A stretch of DNA of 36,784 nucleotides from assembly GCA_028345095.1 (NCBI GenBank), contig JAOMCQ010000010.1, positions 1-36,784 on the forward strand, written 5' to 3'. Below are positions 8,109 through 16,568 of this stretch, in pieces. The translations under genes were made by a program, and so were the position numbers. How positions within the stretch are numbered: position 1 is the stretch's first letter; each line of letters begins with the position of its first letter. The notes under the pieces are model-generated. The model had not been told where the DNA came from. It ran no database searches and saw nothing but the letters and a program-made list of their open reading frames with translations. The stretch is from Candidatus Nitrosopelagicus sp. Its GTDB lineage: Archaea > Thermoproteota > Nitrososphaeria > Nitrososphaerales > Nitrosopumilaceae.

Positions 8109-9146
8109 ATGACAGAAATGATGCGTGCAATGGTTCTTTCAGAATGTAAGAAAATTGAAGACAAACCACTAAAATTAACAAATATTGAAAGACATTCAAT
8201 AAATAATCCTGACGAAGTTTTAATCAAGATCGAAGCATGTGGCGTATGTCATTCTCAACTACACGGAATAGAAGGAGATTGGCAAGAGATTGGAATTCCT
8301 CCATCATTTCCAACAGTGCCAGGACATGAAGTGGTTGGAAAAATTATTGAGATCGGAGATAAAGTTACAAAATTTAGAATTGGAGATAGAGTTGGAATAA
8401 CACCACTTTTGAAATCATGTATGAATTGTACATATTGTAATGAAGGAAAAGAATACCTTTGTGAAGATAATGAAATAACTGGTGAAACATTACGTGGAGG
8501 TTATACAGAATTTATTAATGCATCAGAAAACTTTCTGACAAAAGTTCCAGAAAGTATGTCATCAGAATATGCAGCACCACTATTTTGTCCAGGAATAACT
8601 GCATACAAAGCAGTAAAAGCAGCAGAACCTGAAAAAAATAAAAAAATTGCAATTTATGGAATTGGAGGAGTAGGGCATATGGCGATACAATTTGCCAAAG
8701 TAGAGGGATGTGAAGTAACTGGCATATCAAGAAAGAAAGAGCACCTAAATGTTGCAGAGAATCTTGGTGCGAAAAAAATATTCCAATTTACAGAATCTCA
8801 AGATGAATTTTTAAATAAAGTTAAAGACGATTATGGATTATTTGATGCAGCCATTGTATTTGCACCGTCAGATGTTGTCACAGACACAGCCATAAAATCA
8901 GTGAAAAAAGGAGGAACTGTGATAATTGCCACAGTAGGTAAAATTCCAAATTTCTTAGCATTTGAAGAAAAAACAGTAAGAGGTACACTAATCGGTTCTA
9001 TGAAAGACATGGAAAAAGTAATTGAGATTGCACAAAAAAATAATTTCAATGTTGTCACAGAATCATTTCCATTAGAACAAGCAAATGAAGTGCTTGAGAG
9101 ATTAAAAAATTCAAATATTGAAGCGCGTGCAGTTCTAATTCCTTAA
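8109..9146 (+). CDS. Zinc-dependent alcohol dehydrogenase (MDR family)
   Basis: A 345-residue medium-chain dehydrogenase that oxidises an alcohol or reduces an aldehyde with NAD(P). Catalytic-zinc ligands appear in ACGVCHSQLHG and PGHEVVG. The structural zinc lobe has four cysteines in CMNCTYCNEGKEYLC. The Rossmann nucleotide-binding loop is GIGGVGHMA, followed by TGISRKKEHL; the Ser-Arg-Lys after the second strand, with no acidic residue, hints at NADP preference. Length fits the cinnamyl-alcohol/AdhA-type subfamily. I take ATG 8109 instead of 8085 because a TATA-like box covers 8077-8086. The in-vivo substrate cannot be read from sequence. Confidence 0.93.
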   Translation: MTEMMRAMVLSECKKIEDKPLKLTNIERHSINNPDEVLIKIEACGVCHSQLHGIEGDWQEIGIPPSFPTVPGHEVVGKIIEIGDKVTKFRIGDRVGITPLLKSCMNCTYCNEGKEYLCEDNEITGETLRGGYTEFINASENFLTKVPESMSSEYAAPLFCPGITAYKAVKAAEPEKNKKIAIYGIGGVGHMAIQFAKVEGCEVTGISRKKEHLNVAENLGAKKIFQFTESQDEFLNKVKDDYGLFDAAIVFAPSDVVTDTAIKSVKKGGTVIIATVGKIPNFLAFEEKTVRGTLIGSMKDMEKVIEIAQKNNFNVVTESFPLEQANEVLERLKNSNIEARAVLIP

Positions 9147-9170
9147 ATTACTAGGAATTTTGTTACAAAC

Positions 9171-9323
9171 ATGAATTGTAGACGTTGTCATCATACTGAT
9201 GAAATTCATAAAACTACCACATCCTCAGAGTCAATGTTAAGAAGAGGTTCTTGCCAAATCCCAGATTGTACATGTAACCAATTTTTAGATGCATTTGAAG
9301 AGATTGACGATGAACAACTCTAG
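9171..9323 (+). CDS. Cysteine-rich mini-protein (putative zinc binder), 50 residues
   Basis: An ORF of 50 codons encoding MNCRRCHHTDEIHK, a Ser/Thr linker, and RRGSCQIPDCTCNQFL, then an acidic helix (DAFEEIDDEQL). The pattern CxxCHH plus CxxxxCxC gives five Cys and several His, enough for one zinc site. It starts 24 nt after the dehydrogenase stop, ends 30 nt before the next gene, and has no competing frame. The clean Cys spacing is the main evidence that it is coding. The function is unknown; a role in nucleic-acid or protein binding is a guess from size. Confidence 0.7.
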   Translation: MNCRRCHHTDEIHKTTTSSESMLRRGSCQIPDCTCNQFLDAFEEIDDEQL

Positions 9324-9324
9324 T

Positions 9325-9332
9325 CATATATA
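9325..9332 (+). promoter_or_regulatory. TATA box of the 78-residue gene
   Basis: CATATATA is 22-29 nt before ATG 9354, the expected archaeal spacing for a leaderless transcript. Confidence 0.55.
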
Positions 9333-9353
9333 GGAAAAAAGGATTTCAAAAAC

Positions 9354-9590
9354 ATGGATAAACACGCACCAAAAGAAGAAATGATTAAAGATTTAGAAAA
9401 TATCTTGGCAAAAATCAATGCTTTAGAGGTAACTGCTAAAGATGAAGAAGCAAAAACTAATGTTAAAATTTTAAGAAAACTTACAGAAGGACAAATTCAC
9501 TCAATTAATGAATTTGATCACTTGAAAAAAGCAATTGATCTTCTTACAATGCAATTATTTGAAGTTAAAGATAAAATAAATTCAAAATAA
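9354..9590 (+). CDS. Small coiled-coil hypothetical protein, 78 residues
   Basis: Almost entirely helical and charged (MIKDLENILAKINALEV, then EFDHLKKAIDLLTMQLFEVKDKI), with heptad-like leucine and isoleucine spacing. A two-helix coiled coil is likely. There are no cysteines or membrane segments. It has its own TATA-like box at 9325-9332. The stop abuts the end of the convergent 107-residue gene. No family is recognised. Confidence 0.7.
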   Translation: MDKHAPKEEMIKDLENILAKINALEVTAKDEEAKTNVKILRKLTEGQIHSINEFDHLKKAIDLLTMQLFEVKDKINSK

Positions 9591-9914
9591 TCATTCAACC
9601 TGACATAGAGGACGATATTTTGATATAATTTTGTCTACAATACGTTTTCTTTCTGGTTTTTCTGATTCCCATAAAGGTAAAATTGCGAGATATAGGCTCT
9701 CTTCATTGCCAGCATGTTGAATCCAGCACTTGAAATTATCATTTTGTGTGAAAAAGTCTTTCTTATCGGTTTTGTCAGATTCACCAGCATGAAGTGGTAT
9801 AAAGCCGGATTTGTTCTGATTGAATATTATGTAAATCACTTTGTCCATTGGAGGCCCCCATTCAGAAAGCTTGATTGGTCCAAGAAATTCATAATGAAGA
9901 ATTTGAATCGTCAC
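9591..9914 (-). CDS. Hypothetical protein, about 107 residues
   Basis: A compact soluble alpha/beta protein with many aromatic residues. Recognisable pieces are VIYIIFNQNKSGFIPLHAGES, FKCWIQHAGNEESLYLAILPLW and a terminal IISKYRPLCQVE. I do not assign a family. The frame can open at TTG 9920 or GTG 9914. I chose GTG 9914 because the TATA-like TTTTAAATTT (9938-9947) is then 24-33 nt upstream. That element also fits the divergent cupredoxin gene, so the two genes may share one bidirectional promoter. Confidence 0.65.
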   Translation of the reverse strand: MTIQILHYEFLGPIKLSEWGPPMDKVIYIIFNQNKSGFIPLHAGESDKTDKKDFFTQNDNFKCWIQHAGNEESLYLAILPLWESEKPERKRIVDKIISKYRPLCQVE

Positions 9915-9937
9915 TAACAAAATTAAGAAGGCTCAAG

Positions 9938-9947
9938 TTTTAAATTT
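9938..9947. promoter_or_regulatory. Candidate bidirectional TATA element
   Basis: TTTTAAATTT is near-palindromic. It is 23-32 nt before the cupredoxin ATG (9970, plus) and 24-33 nt before the GTG at 9914 (minus). One TBP site could serve both directions. Confidence 0.45.
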
Positions 9948-9969
9948 GCCTAATTTTGCCTCAAAGTAA

Positions 9970-10581
9970 ATGTCAGAAATGCAAGATCCACATAATTATA
10001 GAAAAGTTGGGTACTCAATGATATTAGTAGCTGCATCGCTAGCAGCAATCGGTCTAGTTCAATTGGCAATTGGACCAGATGTTCTTTATGCGGATCAAAT
10101 GCAGAGAGACAATACAGCATTCTTTGAGAGGTGTAAAGCAGGAAATTTCATGCAGGAAGGATGTGAGATGTTTGAAAAAGCAGGGAACACATTGTATGAA
10201 ATTCCTAGAATGACATTAGAAGAAACACAAGATAATGAAACTGAAGTTATGGAAGCACCAGTTATGGAAGCACCACAAACATCTGCAGAAATTGTTTCAA
10301 TTCCTGAAGGATCAGGTGCACCTGGATGTGAAGAAACAGACGAATGTTATATTCCTGCAACATTAAACATTTCAACCGGCACTACAGTAGTTTGGGAAAA
10401 TAACGATAATGCTGCACATCTTGCAACAAGTGGAACACCAGATGGCGGACCAGATGGAGCCTTTGATTCAGGAATGATTATGGCTGGGGCCACATACGAG
10501 TTTGAGTTTTCAGACAAAGGTGAATTTGTATACTATTGTCTTGTTCATCCCTGGATGGTTGGAACAGTTATAGTAGAATAA
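9970..10581 (+). CDS. Membrane-anchored blue-copper protein (plastocyanin-like)
   Basis: A 203-residue protein: a short cytoplasmic tail, one N-terminal membrane anchor (about 14-36), a linker with two PVMEAP/APVMEA-type repeats, and a C-terminal cupredoxin domain (about 105-203). The type 1 copper ligands are visible as H150, C190, H193 and M196 (HLATS, then YYCLVHPWM). C120 and C126 (GAPGCEETDEC) probably form a disulfide. Thaumarchaea appear to use many such proteins in place of cytochrome c, so it likely carries electrons on the outer face of the membrane. Its redox partner is not shown by the neighbours. Confidence 0.93.
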   Translation: MSEMQDPHNYRKVGYSMILVAASLAAIGLVQLAIGPDVLYADQMQRDNTAFFERCKAGNFMQEGCEMFEKAGNTLYEIPRMTLEETQDNETEVMEAPVMEAPQTSAEIVSIPEGSGAPGCEETDECYIPATLNISTGTTVVWENNDNAAHLATSGTPDGGPDGAFDSGMIMAGATYEFEFSDKGEFVYYCLVHPWMVGTVIVE

Positions 10582-11337
10582 TTATTGTCCATTCATGTAA
10601 TCTTCCCAAGTATTAAGATTAGAAGTAAAACGATTCATTTGATACATTGCACCTCCAATAATTCCAGCATGATAACAGGTGTATAGATAGATTTGAGAGT
10701 TACTAGGGTCAGTTTGTGTTAAACTCATACTAATCATTGAAAAGAAAACAAATGTTCCAAAAAATGTAATTATTTTTCCAATCATTCCACCATTTAATCC
10801 AACAATTCTTCTTGTTGCAGCAGCCATAATTGTAATACTTGATACAATCAAAAATGTTGCACCCCCATTTGCAGTAATCATGTCAGTAGCCCAAGGAACT
10901 ACACCATCATCAACTAAAGATGAATCAGGTATCATGGCACCACCGTGTAGTGCAAAATTTACAGAACTAAATAAACCTCCAATTACTAAAAAGAAAAGAA
11001 ATAATTTCATAATTTTTCTTTTGAATGCACTTCGAGTTTCAGATGGTTGTAATGCTCTTTCAGAGATTTTTAGACCATACAAAAATCCAATTCCAAATGC
11101 AGGAACAAATAGAATATTCATAAGATATGGGTGTTCAAGAAATAACTCAGCATAATAGGTATTGAGTAAAAATGCCGTCAATAATGCAATTCCAGCAGCA
11201 GTTCCAAAAACAATCAAATTTGAATATTTGAATATTTTTGGTATATTCTCATCAGAACTATTCCAACTATACACAGAAAATTCTTTTGGAATTTGGATTA
11301 AAAAACCGAGTAAAAATTGATTTACCCAATTAATCAA
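10582..11337 (-). CDS. Polytopic membrane protein of unknown function
   Basis: A 251-residue protein with about six hydrophobic segments (near 38-58, 72-92, 107-128, 158-176, 184-208 and 216-236). Between the third and fourth is an extracytoplasmic-looking loop with NFALHGGAMIPDSS and VVPWATDMI. Single histidines near membrane segments (ALHGG, YHAGI) could bind heme or metal, but no known motif is complete. It converges tail-to-tail with the cupredoxin gene with no spacer. I do not recognise the family. Confidence 0.75.
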   Translation of the reverse strand: MINWVNQFLLGFLIQIPKEFSVYSWNSSDENIPKIFKYSNLIVFGTAAGIALLTAFLLNTYYAELFLEHPYLMNILFVPAFGIGFLYGLKISERALQPSETRSAFKRKIMKLFLFFLVIGGLFSSVNFALHGGAMIPDSSLVDDGVVPWATDMITANGGATFLIVSSITIMAAATRRIVGLNGGMIGKIITFFGTFVFFSMISMSLTQTDPSNSQIYLYTCYHAGIIGGAMYQMNRFTSNLNTWEDYMNGQ

Positions 11338-11416
11338 TTCTTTTCAATTTGTTCCTAACAAATGATCATTTTCAATGAACATCGCATTTTTATTTTAACA
11401 AAAAGAACTTTAGATA

Positions 11417-11623
11417 ATGAGATCATTATCAATTGTAATTCCAGGAGTAATTCTTGTAATTTTTGGAATCATATTCAGTTTTCAAGGACAAGGAATGGTA
11501 GGACCCGAATCATCATTCATGTATGAAAGTCAAGAATGGATAGATAATGGAATAATTATCAGTATGTTAGGAGTGATTTTGATATTAATTGGGTATTTTG
11601 TAGAAAAGAAAAAGTTAACTTAG
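11417..11623 (+). CDS. Small two-helix membrane protein
   Basis: A 68-residue protein with a helical hairpin: helix 1 at about 5-23 (SIVIPGVILVIFGIIFSF) and helix 2 at about 46-62 (GIIISMLGVILILIGYF). The loop between them holds GQGMVGPESSFMY, and the tail is basic (EKKKLT). I recall similar short archaeal membrane proteins with a G-M-V-G-P-x-S-S-F-M-Y loop, but I know no function for them. The stop overlaps the convergent msrA stop by four bases. Confidence 0.75.
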   Translation: MRSLSIVIPGVILVIFGIIFSFQGQGMVGPESSFMYESQEWIDNGIIISMLGVILILIGYFVEKKKLT

Positions 11624-12078
11624 TAATTTTTTTCAAAATATTTTTGATGATATTCTTCAGCACGGTAAAATGTAGAAGCAGATTTTATTTCAGTGACAAT
11701 ATCACTTCCAAAGGTCTTTTGTGCAGATGGATTTAATTTTTCTTTTACTTCTTTTGCAGCCTCTTCTTGTTCAGAATTATGACAAAATATTGCAGAACGG
11801 TATTGGATGCCAATATCAGGACCCTGTCTATTAGGAGTGGTAGGATTATGGTTTTCAAAAAATACTTTCACTAAATCAGAATATGAAATTTCGGCAGGAT
11901 CAAACTCAACTTGTATAGCTTCAGCATGACCAGTTTTATCAGTACAAACATCTTCATAGGTAGGATTATCTGTGTGACCACCAGTATAGCCTACAGCAGT
12001 TGACTTTACACCATTTGTTTTAGAAAATACTTCTTCAACGTGCCAAAAACATCCTGCAGCAAAAGTTGCTTTCTCCAT
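11620..12078 (-). CDS. msrA: Peptide-methionine (S)-S-oxide reductase
   Basis: A 152-residue enzyme that reduces methionine-S-sulfoxide in proteins, repairing oxidative damage. The catalytic motif GCFW (9-12, C10) is followed by HVEEVF, VGYTGG and the YEDVCTDKTGHAEAIQVEFDP segment, then GIQYRSAIF and the C-terminal YHQKYFEKN. These are all family hallmarks. There is no fused MsrB domain. A recycling cysteine may be C45 or C99; the classical C-terminal one is absent. It lies 41 nt downstream of truD on the same strand and may be the last gene of that operon. Confidence 0.97.
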   Translation of the reverse strand: MEKATFAAGCFWHVEEVFSKTNGVKSTAVGYTGGHTDNPTYEDVCTDKTGHAEAIQVEFDPAEISYSDLVKVFFENHNPTTPNRQGPDIGIQYRSAIFCHNSEQEEAAKEVKEKLNPSAQKTFGSDIVTEIKSASTFYRAEEYHQKYFEKNY

Positions 12079-12119
12079 ATATCAATTCATGCTAAACAAT
12101 AAAAAAAGCTTTCAGAATT

Positions 12120-13316
12120 TTAGAAGCCGCAATCTAACGGGTTTGAGGGCTTTAGAATTTCTCTTAAAATAATAGTTGCATATGAACCACGAGATAATTG
12201 AAATTTTATTAGATTTTCATCAATCTTTAAATGTGAATAATTAATTGACGCATTGCGGAATCCGCCATCAACAGAAATTTCTTGGAAATCTTTTATGAAA
12301 AAATCTTTTGGGGCAAGTAGTTCTTCATCAAGAACTTTTTTTATGTAGTAATCAAATCTTGATTTTTTATAATAGGAGTGGCCTATAAGTGGAACAGCAA
12401 GTTTTTGGGAAGGATCATTTTCAAATTTTCCCAATATAGAATGTTTATCAAAACAAACATCATCAGTTGTTGGTAAAAATAATTCTTCTTCAAATTCACG
12501 TGCAAGACTCAAAGTTTTATTGAATAGAAACGATTGGTAGGCTTGAATGTAAAATCTTCGTAATGCAAGAGGAATTGAACGTATTGCATTTTTAGGATCA
12601 CTGTCGTTAGAAAGTTGTCTTAGTAAATTTCTTTCAATATCCATGGAATATGGCAATAATTCAATTACTTCTGATTCAGATTTACGTTCAGATATTAATT
12701 TCCTCATTTTGTTATTTCTTTCTGAATCATATTTTGATGAAAAATTTAATACATATTCAAGTGCCTCTTCATAATCACCTTTAACAATTGATTTTCCAAC
12801 TAAATGAGTTATCGGTCGTTTTGAACCAAATCTTTGATACCCAAAAAAATTTAGAATGTTTTCATTACCAGAAAATGGTGGTAACGGATTGTTCAAATCA
12901 GATACTCTAATTTCAAAATAATTTCCAAGCATATCTTTTTTTGATATTGGTTTTTGTACAAATCCAAGTCGTTGGGCAGAATATTTTTGTCCAGCATATT
13001 CTTCTAAAGAATTTATTTTTTTGTAAGTATAGACATATTGTTCTGTTTGTGCATTTGCGTCTTTCAAACCAAGTGATTTTAAGACAAGACCATAGCGTTT
13101 TTCAATATCAATTAATGCATGATTGGTATCAATTCCAGATTTTTTTAACAAGTAAACAGCATGCCCATTCAAATTATCAAATGAATCAATTGCTTTTTCA
13201 GATAAAACCTCTTTGACTAAAAAATCATTTACGTTTTTTTTGATTTTTCCAGAAATAGATGAATAATTTGTAGTGTAAACAGAGATTCCTATCTCTTTGT
13301 CAATTTGTGGAATCAC
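12120..13316 (-). CDS. truD: tRNA pseudouridine(13) synthase TruD
   Basis: A 398-residue enzyme that isomerises a uridine in tRNA (position 13 in the family). The N-terminal GKIKKNVNDFLVKEV strand is typical. The catalytic aspartate is D86 in LGLKDANAQTEQ, and later motifs include FFGYQRFGSKRPITHLVG. The C-terminal insertion domain ends with GGFRNASINY and LSRGSYATIILREI. The start codon overlaps the stop of the secreted propeller gene by four bases (13313-13316). That is unusual company for a tRNA enzyme, because the upstream product is exported. Confidence 0.95.
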   Translation of the reverse strand: MIPQIDKEIGISVYTTNYSSISGKIKKNVNDFLVKEVLSEKAIDSFDNLNGHAVYLLKKSGIDTNHALIDIEKRYGLVLKSLGLKDANAQTEQYVYTYKKINSLEEYAGQKYSAQRLGFVQKPISKKDMLGNYFEIRVSDLNNPLPPFSGNENILNFFGYQRFGSKRPITHLVGKSIVKGDYEEALEYVLNFSSKYDSERNNKMRKLISERKSESEVIELLPYSMDIERNLLRQLSNDSDPKNAIRSIPLALRRFYIQAYQSFLFNKTLSLAREFEEELFLPTTDDVCFDKHSILGKFENDPSQKLAVPLIGHSYYKKSRFDYYIKKVLDEELLAPKDFFIKDFQEISVDGGFRNASINYSHLKIDENLIKFQLSRGSYATIILREILKPSNPLDCGF

Positions 13317-14926
13317 GGTTCAATAATTACATCTATGTATTTTGAGACACTCACTTCAGAATTGAAAACTCCTAAAAGTAATTTATAATCCCCAGATAGT
13401 GCAAATTCACTTGCAGTTACAGAAACAATAATTTCATCAAAATTATTGAATTCATATGAAATTAAAAGATCTGAAGACTTTGTAACGGTAGATGCTGTAT
13501 GAGCAAAATTGAAATTGATATCGTCAATATTTGATGAGAAAGTATCAATATTCAAAGAAATTGTTTCAGTTTCACCTTTTTTGAAAGTGATTGATTCAAC
13601 ATTTGTGTTTACTGCAAATGGTAGAGGTTTTTTAATATCAACAACACCAATTTTATTTTCTGCCCATTCAGTAAACCAAATATAATTATCAATGACATCA
13701 AAACCAAAAATTTGTGCTACACCACAATTTGAATTAGATCTATTTTCACAGTCAGCCCAATTTGGGTTTTTAGATGGAATCATGTATTCAACTAACTGCT
13801 CACTATCAATGTTAAAAACTGCAAGTTGATTTGAGGTTTGTTCATTGAAGTAAAGATTTCCATTCATATCAGTTTCAGTCCAATAAGGTCTTGAAATTGG
13901 TGATTTGATTATTCCAGTTGAATTTCCGTATGTGGATTCTTGTGGAGTAGAAGTGACAAATTTTGTAAATTTTTGTGTATTAGGATTAAATTTGAAAAAG
14001 AAACTACTTGAAGTATCAGCAATCCAAACATTATCATTTTCATCTATGGATAAACCATTTGCAGTATTGAGATCTTCCGGTAAATCATAAATCTCAAAAT
14101 AATTTTCTAGTGGAATATCCATACCAGTACTTGACAAATAGGAATCCTGCTTATATTTTTCAATATTAAATTTTAATAATAAACCAGTAACCTGTGGAAC
14201 CCAATTAGTATACCATAAATTATTTTCAGAATCAACTGCAAAATCACCAGTAAATGAATTTGGAATTGGTGCTACAATACTTGAATATGTAATTTCATCA
14301 ACATATTGTGATAAATCAAAAAATGTAATTTTACTTCCAGTAAAATCATTTACTATGATATTCGAACCACTGATAGTAAGTTTTTGTGGTAATGAACCCT
14401 CTTCAGAAGCAGGAAATGTTACAGCTTCATATTTTTCACCAATTGTATCAAAACGCCAAATAGTATCAAACATTTCATCTGTATACCACATAGCACCATC
14501 AGAGGAATAATCCATTCCCCAAGACATCGTACGTGCACCTTCAGGCCATACTTCATTTTCAAATTCAGTAAATTTTTCTGAAACAGGATCGAATTTTGCA
14601 ATTTGTCCAACATTTGATTCAATAAACCAAACATTTCCATCTGGAGCAACTTTGATTGCAAGTGGTTGTGTACATAAAGTTGGGATTTGATATTCTTTTA
14701 CATAAGAAGTAGATTTTGGATCACCTACTCCACAAAAAGTAGCACGTTGATCATCAGGGAAATTATCCATAGGCGTATTTGTAATTGTGAATCCTTGTTC
14801 TTCCATAGCAATTTCTTCTTCAGTCATTGTTGCAGGTGGAGGTGGTAAAGCAAATAGTACAGTCGAGGTTAATAGAATACCACCCAAAAATGCAAATGCA
14901 AGATATCCTTTTGTTTTTTGTTTCAT
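13313..14926 (-). CDS. Secreted Vgb-like (virginiamycin B lyase-type) beta-propeller
   Basis: A 537-residue protein with an N-terminal signal or anchor helix (GYLAFAFLGGILLTSTVLFA). It has about six to seven propeller blades whose inner strand reads N-V-W-F-I-E, A-M-W-Y-T-D, N-L-W-Y-T-N, N-V-W-I-A-D, N-L-Y-F-N-E and Y-I-W-F-T-E, the Vgb/SMP-30-like pattern. A C-terminal Ig-like beta domain of about 100 residues follows (from about 435). Vgb is a lyase, but its catalytic residues cannot be confirmed here, and archaeal relatives are probably binding modules. It sits between pth2 (35 nt upstream) and truD (four-base overlap), an odd place for a secreted protein. Confidence 0.85.
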   Translation of the reverse strand: MKQKTKGYLAFAFLGGILLTSTVLFALPPPPATMTEEEIAMEEQGFTITNTPMDNFPDDQRATFCGVGDPKSTSYVKEYQIPTLCTQPLAIKVAPDGNVWFIESNVGQIAKFDPVSEKFTEFENEVWPEGARTMSWGMDYSSDGAMWYTDEMFDTIWRFDTIGEKYEAVTFPASEEGSLPQKLTISGSNIIVNDFTGSKITFFDLSQYVDEITYSSIVAPIPNSFTGDFAVDSENNLWYTNWVPQVTGLLLKFNIEKYKQDSYLSSTGMDIPLENYFEIYDLPEDLNTANGLSIDENDNVWIADTSSSFFFKFNPNTQKFTKFVTSTPQESTYGNSTGIIKSPISRPYWTETDMNGNLYFNEQTSNQLAVFNIDSEQLVEYMIPSKNPNWADCENRSNSNCGVAQIFGFDVIDNYIWFTEWAENKIGVVDIKKPLPFAVNTNVESITFKKGETETISLNIDTFSSNIDDINFNFAHTASTVTKSSDLLISYEFNNFDEIIVSVTASEFALSGDYKLLLGVFNSEVSVSKYIDVIIEP

Positions 14927-14961
14927 AATTTTTGAAAATCAGAGCTTGTTATATCTCATTC

Positions 14962-15315
14962 TTAGAGTAATGATAAATCTCCAGTGATTTTATCAATTAG
15001 GTTTTCAGGTGCAGGTCCAATAGATATGCAAGTTGTAGTACCAGGAGCAATTTGTGTATGCCCAGCATCTGTTACTTCAGACCAAGGAAGATCTAATTCA
15101 ATTGCACCTTTTTTGACTTCATCTAATTCCTTTATTCCAGAAACTTTGACAACAACTTTTTCCTGTCCACCCAACCAAGATTGAAACCATTGTGGATGTG
15201 ATTTTCGAACATGTTCTGCACCCAACACACATGCATGACCAACTTGTGCTGCAATCTTGCCTTTTCCCATTCCAAGATCAGTTCTAACTGCAATTACTTG
15301 TTTGATATCAGTCAT
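14962..15315 (-). CDS. pth2: Peptidyl-tRNA hydrolase, archaeal/eukaryotic type
   Basis: A 117-residue Pth2 that releases peptides from prematurely dropped peptidyl-tRNA. Family motifs seen are QVIAVRTDLGMGKGKIAAQVGHA at the N-terminus, a KVVVKV strand, VTDAGHTQIAPGTTTCISIGP (catalytic region with D, H and T) and the terminal ENLIDKITGDLSLL. The length is standard for archaea. It is the first gene of the minus-strand run pth2/propeller/truD/msrA and diverges from the flavoprotein gene. Confidence 0.97.
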   Translation of the reverse strand: MTDIKQVIAVRTDLGMGKGKIAAQVGHACVLGAEHVRKSHPQWFQSWLGGQEKVVVKVSGIKELDEVKKGAIELDLPWSEVTDAGHTQIAPGTTTCISIGPAPENLIDKITGDLSLL

Positions 15316-15382
15316 ATGAAATAATTATACAAGTTGATGATAAACGTTACAATTCAAATACTAAATAAAGATACAAAGATGC

Positions 15383-16525
15383 ATGTATGATGTAGTGGTA
15401 GCTGGAGGAAGTATTTCTGGACTTTTAGCAGCAAGAGAAATTGCAAAAAATGGTTATTCCGTTTTAGTTTTAGAAGAAGGATTTGAAGTAGGAAGTCCAG
15501 AACACTGTGGTGGATTAGTTAGCAAAAATGCATTGAAAGAATTGGGAATCGAGCCATCACAAAAAACATTTGATAGTGAAATAGAACGTGCAAAAATTTT
15601 TTCTCCAGGAGGAAAGGAAATTACAATTAATTCAGAAAAACAGAAAATAATAGTCATAAACAGAAGAGAGTTGGATAAACAGGCAGCAAGACAAGCAAGA
15701 GATAATGGTGCAGAAATTTCGGTAAAGACTAGTTTTCAAGAGAAAATTAAAAATGGAGTAAAAACATCAAATGGAAACTTAGAATGTAAATTTTTTGTAG
15801 ATTGTAGAGGGGTTTCAAGATTAGTCAACAAAGATAGAAACGGAATTTTGTTGACTGCCCAATATGAAGTGTATGCAGACTGGATTAAGAAAGGTCAAGT
15901 TGAAGTATATTTTGATCAAGAAAAATATCCAGAATTTTTTGCATGGATAATTCCTTCAGGAGAGGGAGTAGGAAAAATAGGAGTTTCAGGTAAAGGAATT
16001 AACACTATAACAAAAATGGATGAATTTCTAAAATCCAAAGGTGATTTTTCAACAATTAGAAAAATATTTGCACCAATATGGATAAAAGGACCAATAAAGA
16101 ATTTTGTTGAAAATAATACAATTATTGTTGGAGATGCAGCAGGACAAGCAAAACCCACAACTGCAGGAGGTATTTTTTCATGTGGAATGGCAGGAGTTAT
16201 GGCAGGTAACGCAATTTCTGAAGCATTGGAAAAAAATGATTCCTCATTGCTAATGAATTATGAAAAAAGATGGAAAGAAAAATTTGGAAAAGAATTTGAG
16301 AAACAAAATCTTGCTAGAAAAATACTTGCTAGACTAGATAACGATACAGTTAATAAATTATTTAACTCCATTACGCCAGAAATTGAAGAAGATATTTCTA
16401 ACAAAGAAGATTTTGATTTTCATACAAGTTCAATTCTCAGATTACTAGGTATGAAAGGTTCTTTCAATACAATGCAAGCATTGATTGGAGGAGAAATTAA
16501 GAGACTTGTTCAAAGTAAAGCCTAA
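15383..16525 (+). CDS. Geranylgeranyl reductase family FAD-dependent oxidoreductase
   Basis: A 380-residue flavoprotein. The N-terminal dinucleotide motif is degenerate (AGGSISG at 7-13 in place of GxGxxG) and is followed by VLVLEEG. The family motif GSPEHCGGLVS (37-47) and the second FAD motif IIVGDAAGQAKPTTAGGI near 248-265 are clear. The archaeal family saturates geranylgeranyl chains of membrane ether lipids or reduces related isoprenoids. This copy may be a digeranylgeranylglycerophospholipid reductase, but paralogues with other substrates are common, so no gene symbol is given. Confidence 0.9.
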   Translation: MYDVVVAGGSISGLLAAREIAKNGYSVLVLEEGFEVGSPEHCGGLVSKNALKELGIEPSQKTFDSEIERAKIFSPGGKEITINSEKQKIIVINRRELDKQAARQARDNGAEISVKTSFQEKIKNGVKTSNGNLECKFFVDCRGVSRLVNKDRNGILLTAQYEVYADWIKKGQVEVYFDQEKYPEFFAWIIPSGEGVGKIGVSGKGINTITKMDEFLKSKGDFSTIRKIFAPIWIKGPIKNFVENNTIIVGDAAGQAKPTTAGGIFSCGMAGVMAGNAISEALEKNDSSLLMNYEKRWKEKFGKEFEKQNLARKILARLDNDTVNKLFNSITPEIEEDISNKEDFDFHTSSILRLLGMKGSFNTMQALIGGEIKRLVQSKA

Positions 16526-16539
16526 GATTCCAAGGAAGG

Positions 16540-16547
16540 TATAAATT
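16540..16547 (+). promoter_or_regulatory. TATA box of the zinc-finger/EF-1beta/Cdc48 cluster
   Basis: TATAAATT is 22-29 nt before ATG 16569. It decides between that ATG and the upstream in-frame GTG at 16557, which would be only about 10 nt from the box. Confidence 0.65.
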
Positions 16548-16568
16548 CCTAACAGAGTGGGTTTCAAT

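Noticed and set aside
15334-15382. Possible second C/D box RNA (GTTGATGATAA) between pth2 and the flavoprotein gene.
   Set aside because: No CTGA box D lies at a fitting distance and no C'/D' pair is seen.
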